Assembly (NCBI GenBank): GCA_017437925.1
Contig: JAFRWQ010000114.1
Coordinates: 1 to 9,270 of the forward strand
Source: Bacillota bacterium
GTDB lineage: Bacteria > Bacillota_A > Clostridia > Peptostreptococcales > Anaerovoracaceae
Length of the DNA stretch: 9,270 nucleotides
Direction of reading: 5' to 3'
The first letter of the stretch is position 1. Each line of letters begins with the position of its first letter. The notes beneath the pieces are model-generated. The model made no database searches. It was not told the DNA's origin and was given only the letters and a program-made list of their open reading frames with translations. The translations under genes and the position numbers were made by a program. Below are positions 1 to 6,326 of this stretch, in pieces.

Positions 1-20
1 CTCTACAAATAAGCCGTTAA

Positions 21-60
21 GGCGGGTAACTGCCCGCCAAAGCCGCAGGATCCCTGCGCT
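21..60 (+). other. Two consecutive hairpins upstream of a terminator
   Basis: Two hairpins precede the terminator at 61-85 with almost no spacing. The first pairs GGCGGG (21-26) with CCCGCC (33-38). The second pairs AGC+GCAGG (41-43, 45-49, with C44 bulged) with CCTGC+GCT (53-60). Together with the terminator they form three stacked stems, as seen at the 3' end of a structured RNA or in the 3' UTR of an upstream gene. Frame 1 at the window edge reads L-Y-K-stop (TAA at 10-12), so an upstream coding region may end there, but three codons prove nothing. I do not recognise a riboswitch or RNA family. AAAGCCGC (39-46) can alternatively pair with GCGGCTTT (74-81), which would compete with the terminator stem. 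Confidence 0.4.
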
Positions 61-85
61 GCCGTCCGTACGGGCGGCTTTTTTT
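61..85 (+). terminator. Rho-independent terminator of the upstream unit
   Basis: The stem pairs GCCGTCC (61-67) with GGGCGGC (72-78), including one G-U pair, around the loop GTAC. Seven T (79-85) follow directly, giving a canonical intrinsic terminator. It closes whatever lies to the left of the window and insulates the promoter at 145-173. Confidence 0.85.
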
Positions 86-133
86 ACGGCTGTGGCTTTG
101 CCGTCGGCCCGGTATGCTGAATTTTGCGAATTT

Positions 134-164
134 GAATGAGATTATTGCGAAGGTAATCATATTC
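134..164. promoter_or_regulatory. Interrupted palindrome over the -35 box (possible operator)
   Basis: The left arm GAATGAGATTA (134-144) and right arm TAATCATATTC (154-164) match as an inverted repeat at 9 of 11 positions, symmetric about position 149. The two mismatches also sit at mirrored positions. The nine-base centre contains most of the predicted -35 hexamer (145-150). This geometry suits a dimeric repressor or activator site. No regulator is encoded nearby, so the binding protein is unknown. Confidence 0.4.
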
Positions 165-173
165 ATTTAAAAT
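145..173 (+). promoter_or_regulatory. Predicted sigma-A-type promoter for the SIMPL lipoprotein gene
   Basis: A -35 box TTGCGA (145-150, 4/6 to TTGACA) is followed after exactly 17 bases by a -10 box TAAAAT (168-173, 5/6 to TATAAT). It lies just upstream of an AGGAGG ribosome binding site (180-185) and the ATG at 195, so the leader would be very short, roughly 15 bases. Confidence 0.6.
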
Positions 174-194
174 AAGATCAGGAGGTATGGCAAA

Positions 195-992
195 ATGAAG
201 AAGTATTTTATGATAGCGGCCATCCTGCTCGCGCTCTCCGTGATGCTAAGCGGCTGCGCCGCTACATTTACGGCGTCTGCCGCAGAACCGGAAAAGACAG
301 TTCCGGAACCGTCTCCGGCACCAGTCCCTGTTCCCGTCCAGCCTGAAGAGTTCATAGGAGAGGTCACGGTCTCCGCTTCCGGGACCGTCACTCTCGTGCC
401 TGATAAAGCGATACTCTCCTTCGGTGTTATCACCGAAGACGAGAAAGCCGAGGCGGCTCAGAAGAAGAACACCGAGTCCGTCAACAAGGTCATCGAGACC
501 TTAAAGGCCCGGGGAGTCGAAGAGAAGAGCATACGCACCGCAAATTACAATATGTATCCAAGATACGACTGGTCCCAGAACAAGGAGACCATCATCGGCT
601 ACACGGTCAACACCACCATCACTGTCCAGGATCAGGGCATTGATGAGATGGGGAAGATCATCTCTGCCTGTGTCGAAGCCGGCATCAACCGGGTCGAGAG
701 CGTCAGATTCCTCTGCAGCGGCTATGATGAGGCCTATCTCGACGCGCTCGGGAAGGCCATGGACACCGCCAGGATAAAGGGCGAGGCTCTGGCCAAAGCG
801 GCCGGAAGGACCCTGGCCGAGGCTGTTACCGTCAGCGAGGGCTGGCAGGATACCTCTTCAAGGTACGGCAAGAACGCCAACGTCCCGTCCATGGCTGCGG
901 AGGAAAGTTATTTCGAGGAAGCATCCATCGCCCTGCAGCCCGGAGAGACCGAGATCACGGCCAATGTGACAGTCACTTATAAAATGAGATGA
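195..992 (+). CDS. SIMPL (DUF541) domain lipoprotein
   Basis: The product is a 265-residue exported lipoprotein of the SIMPL/DUF541 family (the BP26/OMP28 and YggE group). These are extracytoplasmic proteins of poorly defined function, in some species linked to oxidative stress or surface assembly. The N-terminus has charged MKK, a hydrophobic stretch and a lipobox LSGC with the lipidated Cys at residue 21. A Pro/Val/Glu-rich linker (about 31-52) follows, then the SIMPL domain (about 55-264), which opens with V-T-V-S-A-S-G and a V-x-P-D-x-A-x-L-x-F-G-V pattern typical of the family. The repeated 'A(K/A)AAGRTL' region near residues 198-208 also fits the family. The start is supported by AGGAGG at 180-185, nine bases before ATG. 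A nearer ATG at 187 opens only a three-codon frame. The gene has its own predicted promoter and is followed by the SLH protein gene in the same direction. Confidence 0.88.
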   Translation: MKKYFMIAAILLALSVMLSGCAATFTASAAEPEKTVPEPSPAPVPVPVQPEEFIGEVTVSASGTVTLVPDKAILSFGVITEDEKAEAAQKKNTESVNKVIETLKARGVEEKSIRTANYNMYPRYDWSQNKETIIGYTVNTTITVQDQGIDEMGKIISACVEAGINRVESVRFLCSGYDEAYLDALGKAMDTARIKGEALAKAAGRTLAEAVTVSEGWQDTSSRYGKNANVPSMAAEESYFEEASIALQPGETEITANVTVTYKMR

Positions 993-1134
993 GCCGCCGG
1001 GCGGCTGCCGAAAAATGTCCTCCGATCCGAGCATTTTTCCTGAGGACTGTCATTTTTGACGGGGCAAGGCCCCTGTCCGCATAGTATCAAGTATTATCGA
1101 AACGCTTTTGTGTTTCAGAAAGAGAGGTTGCAAA
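993..1134 (+). other. Structured intergenic spacer before the SLH protein gene
   Basis: These 142 bases contain several possible stems. A GC stem AGCCGCC/GGCGGCT (992-998 / 1000-1006) touches the upstream stop codon but has no T run after it. GAAAAATG (1010-1017) can pair with CATTTTTC (1032-1039), while GTCCTC (1017-1022) can pair with GAGGAC (1042-1047). The two pairings cross, so they are mutually exclusive. GGGGC (1061-1065) pairs with GCCCC (1069-1073), extended by GAC/GTC with one bulge. A candidate promoter, TTGACG (1056-1061) then CATAGT (1080-1085) with an 18-base spacer, falls here, but its -10 box is weak. The ribosome binding site AGAGAGG (1120-1126) precedes ATG 1135. No known riboswitch was recognised. 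Confidence 0.35.
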
Positions 1135-3234
1135 ATGAGACTGAAAAGAACGCTTGCCCTGCTGATCAGCGTTATGCTGCTGGTCTCCGTGCTCCCGGTC
1201 CAGGCCTTCGCCGCCGGAGAGGTCTTTATTGCTTCGGAAAGCACCATGACCTGCACCATCGGCGTTAAGATCTCGCATTCGGTGAATATAGACCAGAACG
1301 GCGCATGGCTGGACATGGATCTGGAAGGCACTCTTCCCAAGGGTCTTGACTGGGCTTACGGAGAAGCCGAAGATCCCCGTGTCTACGGAACTCCGACAGG
1401 GTCTGCGGGCACATACCAGGTGCTTTTCGTCGGCAGGTCCAACGGAAGCAGCAAAAGGTACAGCCACAAGCTGACAATAAAGGTCAAGGAGCCGCCCAAG
1501 ACGGTGCGCAGCGATACGAGCTTCACATTCTGGGTCGGCGAAAAATACAGCGATATGAGGGTCAATGTCGACAGGTCAGCATATGAATCCGTCTGGGACA
1601 ACATCCAGTTCTCGGGACAGCTTCCTCCCGGAATGGAATGGTATTATGAAGAAGGCACCGATCCCAGGATCTACGGCACTCCGACCGGCCCGGCCAAGAC
1701 CTACAACGCCTACTTTACCGGCAAGATCTACGGTTCCGACGATACCCTGATCATGGCGGTCTCCATAAGGGTGCTCGAGCCCAAGACGGTGAAGACCTCA
1801 GAGACCTTCTACCTTACGAAGGGTGAGGAGTGCGATCTTTATACCGATGTGGATTTCATAGGCGAAGACAAGGCATGGGACGATATCACTCTCGACGGGC
1901 GTCTCCCCAACGGTCTGTCCTGGATATACAACGCCTATTTGGCCCCCGATATCTACGGCACTCCAGAGGAGACCGGCAGGTTCGATCTTACATTTAACTG
2001 CGTCCCCAGAGATTCAAAGAACACCTATATCCACAAGGTCGTGCTGGTCATTAACGAGGACGACAGCGAGCCTGCTCCGACTCCCATAGAGAGCTCCCAG
2101 ACCGGGGAGGCCTTACTCGGCGAAGAGGGCGTGTTCCTTCTTGCGGAGGAGATGGGCGTCGACTTCAACGCTGATAAGCTGGTCGAGTGCGATGTCTACG
2201 GCGCTCTCCCCCCGGGCATGACCTGGAACTTCCACGAGACTCAGGGACCCTACCTGTACGGAACTCCCACGGAACCGGGAACTTACCGTCTGGTCTACAT
2301 GATGAAGACCGCCTCGGGCAAGTCCTACAGGCATGATCTGACCGTAACAGTCGCCGAAAAGCCGGCTCCTCCAAAGGATCCCGAGCCGACGGCATCGAAC
2401 ATATACCTGTATCTTTATGTCGGCGATGAGTTTGAATATACGGTCGACACCAATATCGTAGTCTTAAAGGACGATCCCATAACCTATGCGGACTATGAGT
2501 ATGTCGAAGCCGCCGATATCGCCGAATTCAGCTATGACAGTTATGAGATGCCCCGTATCAAAGGCAAATTTACCGAACCCGGAAATTACGAGATGCTCAT
2601 ACGCATATGGCAGGATAAAAAGCGTCACGATCATACAGTACACTTTGAGGTGTATGCCGCTGATGAAAAGCCCGCTTATCCCGTATATTCCGAGGATGAG
2701 CTTCGCGAGCTGGGAACTCCCTTCAACGACGTTCCCGAAGACGTATACTACGATCTTGCCGTCCTCTGGGCATATAATGCCGATCCTCAGATCACCGACG
2801 GCAACGGCAAGGACAAGTTCATGCCCGAGCAGCTCTGCACCCGCGGCCAGGTCGTGACCTTCCTGTGGAGAGCGGCCGGCTGCCCCGAACCCGTGAGCAA
2901 CAAGAACCCCTTCAATGACGTAAAGACCGACGATTACTTCTATAAGCCGGTCCTCTGGGCGGTAGAGCAGGGTATCACCGAAGGCACGTCCCCGACCACC
3001 TTCAACCCGGCCAAGACCTGCTCCAACGCCCACATCCTGACCTTCCTCTACAGGGCTGTGGGAGCCGGCGAGGACGGCTGGTATCAGGAGGCCTTCGACT
3101 GGGCGAGGAGCGGCGGTATCCTGGGAGAGTCCTACACCGAAGATTACGATGTCACGGCTGACTGTCCGAGGAAGAATGTGGTCTACTACCTGTTCAACTA
3201 CGCCGATCCTCTGGTTGAATATACCGGAAGATAG
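1135..3234 (+). CDS. Secreted SLH-domain protein with Ig-like repeats
   Basis: The product is a 699-residue exported protein, probably held to secondary cell-wall polymer by S-layer homology motifs and displaying Ig-like modules outward. A signal peptide (residues 1 to about 26) reads K/R-rich start, hydrophobic core, A-F-A-A. Five roughly 95-residue repeats follow, at about 30-120, 121-217, 218-308, 318-410 and 420-510. The first four share LPxG(L/M)xW (67-73, 163-169, 257-263, 358-364) and YGTP (84, 180, 274, 375), which resembles the putative-Ig He_PIG type. The fifth keeps only a diverged PRIKGKFTEPGNY. SLH1 (529-582) carries CTRGQ. SLH2 (591-643) has CSNAH, losing the usual Arg. SLH3 (648-692) is the most diverged. 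No enzyme domain is visible, so it is probably a structural or adhesive surface protein. ATG 1135 is preferred over an in-frame TTG at 1108 because the ribosome binding site (1120-1126) and signal peptide fit it. Confidence 0.85.
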   Translation: MRLKRTLALLISVMLLVSVLPVQAFAAGEVFIASESTMTCTIGVKISHSVNIDQNGAWLDMDLEGTLPKGLDWAYGEAEDPRVYGTPTGSAGTYQVLFVGRSNGSSKRYSHKLTIKVKEPPKTVRSDTSFTFWVGEKYSDMRVNVDRSAYESVWDNIQFSGQLPPGMEWYYEEGTDPRIYGTPTGPAKTYNAYFTGKIYGSDDTLIMAVSIRVLEPKTVKTSETFYLTKGEECDLYTDVDFIGEDKAWDDITLDGRLPNGLSWIYNAYLAPDIYGTPEETGRFDLTFNCVPRDSKNTYIHKVVLVINEDDSEPAPTPIESSQTGEALLGEEGVFLLAEEMGVDFNADKLVECDVYGALPPGMTWNFHETQGPYLYGTPTEPGTYRLVYMMKTASGKSYRHDLTVTVAEKPAPPKDPEPTASNIYLYLYVGDEFEYTVDTNIVVLKDDPITYADYEYVEAADIAEFSYDSYEMPRIKGKFTEPGNYEMLIRIWQDKKRHDHTVHFEVYAADEKPAYPVYSEDELRELGTPFNDVPEDVYYDLAVLWAYNADPQITDGNGKDKFMPEQLCTRGQVVTFLWRAAGCPEPVSNKNPFNDVKTDDYFYKPVLWAVEQGITEGTSPTTFNPAKTCSNAHILTFLYRAVGAGEDGWYQEAFDWARSGGILGESYTEDYDVTADCPRKNVVYYLFNYADPLVEYTGR

Positions 3235-3249
3235 AACGTTTAGAACCGG

Positions 3250-3283
3250 AGCCCCGGACAGGATCAGCCCTGCCCGGGGCTTT
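3250..3283 (+). terminator. GC-rich hairpin after the SLH gene (possible weak terminator)
   Basis: AGCCCCGG (3250-3257) pairs with CCGGGGCT (3274-3281). An inner CAGG/CCTG stem (3259-3262 / 3269-3272) is separated from it by one A-C mismatch. Only three T (3281-3283) follow, so termination may be partial and the racemase gene 31 bases on could be read through. I found no convincing separate promoter between this hairpin and the racemase gene. Confidence 0.55.
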
Positions 3284-3314
3284 AAGGTATTCAGAACTCG
3301 AAAGGAAATGCTTT

Positions 3315-4469
3315 ATGAACCGCGCATGGATAGAACTGGACCGCGGGGCTCTTGCCCACAACCTGGCTGACATCAAGTCGAAACTCCGCCCCCATACCGG
3401 AATAATGGCCGTCGTAAAGGCCAACGCCTACGGACACGGTGCGGTGTACATAGCGCCGGCCATGGAGGAGCTGGGCATCAGACACTTTGCCGTAGCTTCC
3501 CTCGACGAAGCGCTGGAGCTCAGGGAGAACCGGGTGACTTCACCCATACTGATACTGGGCGGGACCGACGTCTCCCATGCTGTCGAAATCATTGAGCACG
3601 ACCTCACCCAGACCATAGGAAGCGTCGCTTACGCCAGGGCTCTCAATGACGCGGTGGAGGATCACATAAGGCGCTATGGGCCGGAAGGAAGGGATCTTAA
3701 GCTAAGGACACACCTGGCCATCGATACCGGTATGCACCGCCTGGGCGTGGAACCTCACGATCTCAAAGGCATAAAGGAGATCTACGCTCTTCCTCATCTT
3801 AGGATCGACGGCTGCTTCTCCCACCTCTGCGCCGCGGGGTCCTTCGAGGAAGACGACGTGCGCTTCACGAACAGGCAGATATCCTTGTTTAACGAATGCG
3901 TTGAAATGATAAAGGAAGCGGGCCTCGACCCCGGCGTCACCCACCTTCAGAACAGTCTTGCAATAGCCTTTTATCCCGGCATCGACTGCGATCTCGCCCG
4001 CCCCGGGGCCATAATGTACGGTTTCAGGAGCGTTGCGAGCGAGGCCTATATTGACGGCTTCGACCTTCAGCCGGTCATGTCCTTAAGGACCAGGGTAATG
4101 AGCCTGCGCTGGGTGGAAGACGGCGAGACCGTTGGCTACGACAGGATGTTTAAGGCGGAAGGCCGCAGGAGGATAGCTACCGTCGGCATAGGTTACGGCG
4201 ACGGGATACCCAGGTCCTTAAGCGGCGGACTGCTGGAAGGCATTGTGAACGGCATAAGGGTCAAAGGCGCGGGCAAGGTCTGCATGGACCAGGCCATGTT
4301 CGACGTCACCGATGTTCCCGAAATAAAAGAGGGCGACATAGTCACCCTCATAGGCCGGGACGGAGATGAGTACGCCTCTGCCGCCGAGCTGGCGAACAGG
4401 GCGGGGACCATTACCGACGAGCTGGTCTGCCGTCTGGGCAGGCGCATAGAAAACAGGGGATTCGTCTAG
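3315..4469 (+). CDS. alr: Alanine racemase (PLP, fold III)
   Basis: This 384-residue cytoplasmic enzyme interconverts L- and D-alanine for peptidoglycan, and its length is normal for the family. The PLP lysine is K35 in VVKANAYGHG. The second catalytic base is Y275 in VGYDRMF. R142 (DTGMHRLG) and R229 (LARPG) correspond to the substrate-carboxylate and pyridine-nitrogen arginines, and CMDQ (323-326) is conserved. The N-terminal barrel covers about 1-245 and the C-terminal beta domain about 250-384. One oddity is that the lysine normally carbamylated three residues before DTGM-type Thr (K129 in the Geobacillus enzyme) is A135 here. HLQNS (210-214) also differs from the usual HxANS and leans towards VanT-type serine racemases, so a broader or altered specificity is possible. 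No vancomycin-resistance genes adjoin it. AAAGGAAA (3301-3308) is the ribosome binding site for ATG 3315. The gene converges on the hexokinase gene. Confidence 0.9.
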   Translation: MNRAWIELDRGALAHNLADIKSKLRPHTGIMAVVKANAYGHGAVYIAPAMEELGIRHFAVASLDEALELRENRVTSPILILGGTDVSHAVEIIEHDLTQTIGSVAYARALNDAVEDHIRRYGPEGRDLKLRTHLAIDTGMHRLGVEPHDLKGIKEIYALPHLRIDGCFSHLCAAGSFEEDDVRFTNRQISLFNECVEMIKEAGLDPGVTHLQNSLAIAFYPGIDCDLARPGAIMYGFRSVASEAYIDGFDLQPVMSLRTRVMSLRWVEDGETVGYDRMFKAEGRRRIATVGIGYGDGIPRSLSGGLLEGIVNGIRVKGAGKVCMDQAMFDVTDVPEIKEGDIVTLIGRDGDEYASAAELANRAGTITDELVCRLGRRIENRGFV

Positions 4470-4489
4470 TCCTTACCGTCAAGTTTTTG

Positions 4490-5749
4490 CTATTTTTTCA
4501 TCGCGCCGGCGAGGGCCGCTCCTTTGAGCACCGCGTTCTCCGACGATATTATTTCGGTTTCGAGGCCCAGCGTGGCTTTTATGAGCTTTTTAAGGGTCTT
4601 GTCAAAAATGCTCCTCAGAAGGGGGAATTTCAGGTAGGTGGAGCCCTCTGCCGCTATGATGACGGGCCTTTCTTTATCCGGCTCGCTGAGCAGGGCGCAG
4701 GCCGCTGTCATGGCCGCGGCGTTTTCCGCAGCTCTTTGGACGAAAAAGCTGCAGATACCCGTAAAAATATAACGGTCAACATCATTGCCGAATCCGCCTT
4801 TGAGAGGTCCTTTGCCTTCCATATACTCGTTGATCTCGGCTGTCGAATAGGGAAGAGGCCTTTCCTTTACCGCTTTCGCGCAGGGCTCTGTGAAAAGGCC
4901 GTCGTCAGCGGCCATCAGGCAGGCCGCGTATATGACGGGGCCGATGTAGGCTCCGCTCACCGTCTTTTCAGCGAGGTACTCCCCGCGGTTGGCCGAATTA
5001 AGGTCAGCCGCTCTGTCTATCTCACCGAAGTGAAGGCCGCCGTAGTAGCCGCTCTCGGTGTTTATCAGCATGCCTCCCAGGCCCGAGACGCAGCAGCAGT
5101 TGTTATAGCCCGTCCCGAGTATGAAGGAGACGTCGGGAGGATCGCCGTTTCCGCTGCGGCAGCCCATGAAGGCGGCGCAGCTGTCGTTGGTCACCGCGAC
5201 GGTCATTTCGGGCTTCCCCAGCTTCTTAAGGGCCCGGTTTACCGCGTCTCCTACGAATTGGCGCTTAACATCTTCCACCATCAGCTCCTTGCTGAAGCTG
5301 TCGATGAGCACGTCGGTGTTCTTAGAGGCCGTCCCTATGAAGGAAAAGCTGATACCGGCTCTCTCGCAGCCGTATTGCGCCATCTCTTCGGCTATCATAT
5401 CGAAAAAGCGGTCCTGGGTGACGCTGAAGAGCTTGCCGGGAGTGGGTACGGTCTTAACCGGCCCGAGGCTTATCTTTCCTTCATCATCCCAGCGGGCGAG
5501 GGCGAAGCGGGTGCTGCTTCCCCCTATGTCTATGGCAAGCACAGGTCTTTCCGTATCCGCTTCTGCCCTGGGGTAGACATAGGACCTGATCATGGGGAAG
5601 GGGCCCGTCCTCTCTTCCTTAAGGCTCTCCTTCATGACGAGGGCTGTCTTCAGTGTAAGCTCAGCAAGGTCTTCCTCGGGCAGCATGTCATGTCGCTTAA
5701 GAAAGCCTGCGGCTTCGGGGCTTATCCTTTCGATGTCGCTGAAAAGCAT
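4490..5749 (-). CDS. Hexokinase-family sugar kinase (eukaryotic-type fold)
   Basis: This 419-residue cytoplasmic kinase should phosphorylate a hexose such as glucose from ATP and feed glycolysis. It belongs to the hexokinase_1/hexokinase_2 type rather than the shorter ROK glucokinases. Visible motifs in order are the phosphate-1 loop DIGGSSTRFAL (74-84), ISFSF (133-137) followed by a TKGF-like DSFSKEL (150-156), the catalytic Asp in TNDS (D189), LGTGYNNC (211-218), the sugar-binding Glu in NTESG (E232), EKTVSGAYIG (261-270) and the adenosine-side AAEGSTYLKFP (366-376). The first 70 residues are helical-looking, as in yeast hexokinase. It is slightly shorter than the 450-500 residues of eukaryotic units. 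ATG 5749 is chosen because a perfect AGGAGG (complement of 5756-5761) lies six bases upstream. An in-frame GTG at 5782 would swallow that site and the promoter. It has its own promoter and diverges from the VOC gene. Confidence 0.85.
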   Translation of the reverse strand: MLFSDIERISPEAAGFLKRHDMLPEEDLAELTLKTALVMKESLKEERTGPFPMIRSYVYPRAEADTERPVLAIDIGGSSTRFALARWDDEGKISLGPVKTVPTPGKLFSVTQDRFFDMIAEEMAQYGCERAGISFSFIGTASKNTDVLIDSFSKELMVEDVKRQFVGDAVNRALKKLGKPEMTVAVTNDSCAAFMGCRSGNGDPPDVSFILGTGYNNCCCVSGLGGMLINTESGYYGGLHFGEIDRAADLNSANRGEYLAEKTVSGAYIGPVIYAACLMAADDGLFTEPCAKAVKERPLPYSTAEINEYMEGKGPLKGGFGNDVDRYIFTGICSFFVQRAAENAAAMTAACALLSEPDKERPVIIAAEGSTYLKFPLLRSIFDKTLKKLIKATLGLETEIISSENAVLKGAALAGAMKK

Positions 5750-5772
5750 GGGTCGCCTCCTAAAACAACATA

Positions 5773-5801
5773 ATATTAGCACAAAAAGATTAAAATGTCA
5801 C
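5773..5801 (-). promoter_or_regulatory. Predicted promoter of the hexokinase gene
   Basis: Read on the - strand, a -35 box GTGACA (5801-5796, 5/6) is followed after 17 bases by a -10 box TAATAT (5778-5773, 4/6). Transcription would start near 5766, only a few bases before the ribosome binding site, giving a very short leader. The -35 box overlaps the palindrome at 5799-5808. Confidence 0.6.
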
Positions 5802-5808
5802 CGCGGTG
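5799..5808. promoter_or_regulatory. Perfect palindrome between divergent promoters (possible operator)
   Basis: CACCGCGGTG is a perfect 10-bp palindrome in the 108-base region between the divergent hexokinase and VOC genes. It overlaps the hexokinase -35 box by three bases and reaches the position expected for the VOC gene's -35. A protein bound here could control both genes. A 10-bp GC-rich palindrome can also arise by chance in this base composition. Confidence 0.3.
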
Positions 5809-5826
5809 GCGTTTCCCCGGCAGACG

Positions 5827-5835
5827 TGGTAGAAT
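5827..5835 (+). promoter_or_regulatory. Predicted extended -10 promoter of the VOC gene
   Basis: TGGTAGAAT is an extended -10 element (TGn plus TAGAAT, 5/6 to TATAAT). The -35 position (about 5807-5812, TGGCGT) is poor, which an extended -10 can compensate for. The ribosome binding site AAGGAGG (5845-5851) lies immediately downstream. Confidence 0.5.
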
Positions 5836-5857
5836 AATACAAAAAAGGAGGTGCGTT

Positions 5858-6244
5858 ATGGCGCTTATTAACAAGATACATCACGTGGCCATGAGAGCTC
5901 CCGAAGGGGAGGGCTACGAAAAGGCTCTTAATTTCTATACAAAGGTGCTGGGGCTTGAGGTCCTGCGCAGCTGGCCCGCAGGCTGCATGATAAAGGCGGG
6001 AGAAGCCGTCATCGAGCTCTTCAACGGGGGAGAAGCCATCACCGGGGTCAAGGGCACCTACCAGCATCTCGCCCTGGGCACAGACGACATCGAGGCCTGC
6101 GTGAAAGCGGTCAATGAGGCAGGCTACCCGGTCTTCGACGGTCCCAGATCGGTCGTGATCAAGTCAGATCCTCCTTTCCCCATCCGCTGCGCCTTCGTAA
6201 AAGGCCCCCTGGGCGAGGAGATCGAATTCTTCCAGGAACTCTAA
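5858..6244 (+). CDS. VOC-family (glyoxalase/bleomycin-resistance fold) protein
   Basis: This is a 128-residue cytoplasmic protein with two beta-alpha-beta-beta-beta modules of the vicinal oxygen chelate superfamily. Likely metal ligands are visible at the expected places: H9 (IHHVAM), E53 (VIELF), H70 (YQHLAL) and E123 (GEEIEFF). With all four present, a metal-dependent lyase, isomerase or similar activity is likely, for instance lactoylglutathione-lyase-like methylglyoxal handling. The substrate cannot be read from the sequence. ATG 5858 is supported by AAGGAGG (5845-5851) six bases upstream. An in-frame ATG at 5795 would add 21 residues of unlikely sequence translated from promoter DNA. The gene diverges from the hexokinase gene. 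A link between sugar phosphorylation and glyoxal detoxification would be plausible but is only inferred from position. Confidence 0.85.
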   Translation: MALINKIHHVAMRAPEGEGYEKALNFYTKVLGLEVLRSWPAGCMIKAGEAVIELFNGGEAITGVKGTYQHLALGTDDIEACVKAVNEAGYPVFDGPRSVVIKSDPPFPIRCAFVKGPLGEEIEFFQEL

Positions 6245-6268
6245 AGCCTCCGGCAGCGTGAATTTACA

Positions 6269-6286
6269 GAAAATGCTTGCATTTTC
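6269..6286. promoter_or_regulatory. Palindrome over the -35 of the rimP operon promoter
   Basis: GAAAATGC (6269-6276) and GCATTTTC (6279-6286) are perfect inverted arms with a two-base centre. They span the predicted -35 hexamer (6277-6282). As RNA the loop would be tight and there is no T tract, so a protein-binding DNA site is more likely than a terminator for the VOC gene. Confidence 0.4.
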
Positions 6287-6305
6287 CAGACACTGCTGAT
6301 ATTAT
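6277..6305 (+). promoter_or_regulatory. Predicted promoter of the rimP-nusA-ylxR-infB operon
   Basis: A -35 box TTGCAT (6277-6282, 3/6) is followed after 17 bases by a -10 box TATTAT (6300-6305, 5/6), with TG at 6297-6298 forming an extended -10. Transcription would begin near 6312 and give a leader of about 58 bases that contains the hairpin at 6327-6352. Confidence 0.6.
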
Positions 6306-6326
6306 ACTCCTGCATACGTTATCGCT

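Noticed and set aside
986..1006. A GC hairpin at the SIMPL gene stop as an intrinsic terminator
   Set aside because: The arms are nearly contiguous and no T run follows, so it does not meet the terminator pattern.
1108..1134. An upstream in-frame TTG start for the SLH protein
   Set aside because: It would add nine residues with two cysteines ahead of the signal peptide and include the ribosome binding site. ATG 1135 fits better.
2464..3033. A 189-codon - strand frame within the SLH protein gene
   Set aside because: It is opposite a well-supported repeat and SLH region, and has no independent signals.
4487..5773. A 428-codon open frame on the + strand, antisense to the hexokinase gene
   Set aside because: It mirrors the hexokinase gene codon for codon, shows no recognisable domain or good ribosome binding site, and its openness is explained by GC-rich third positions of the real gene.
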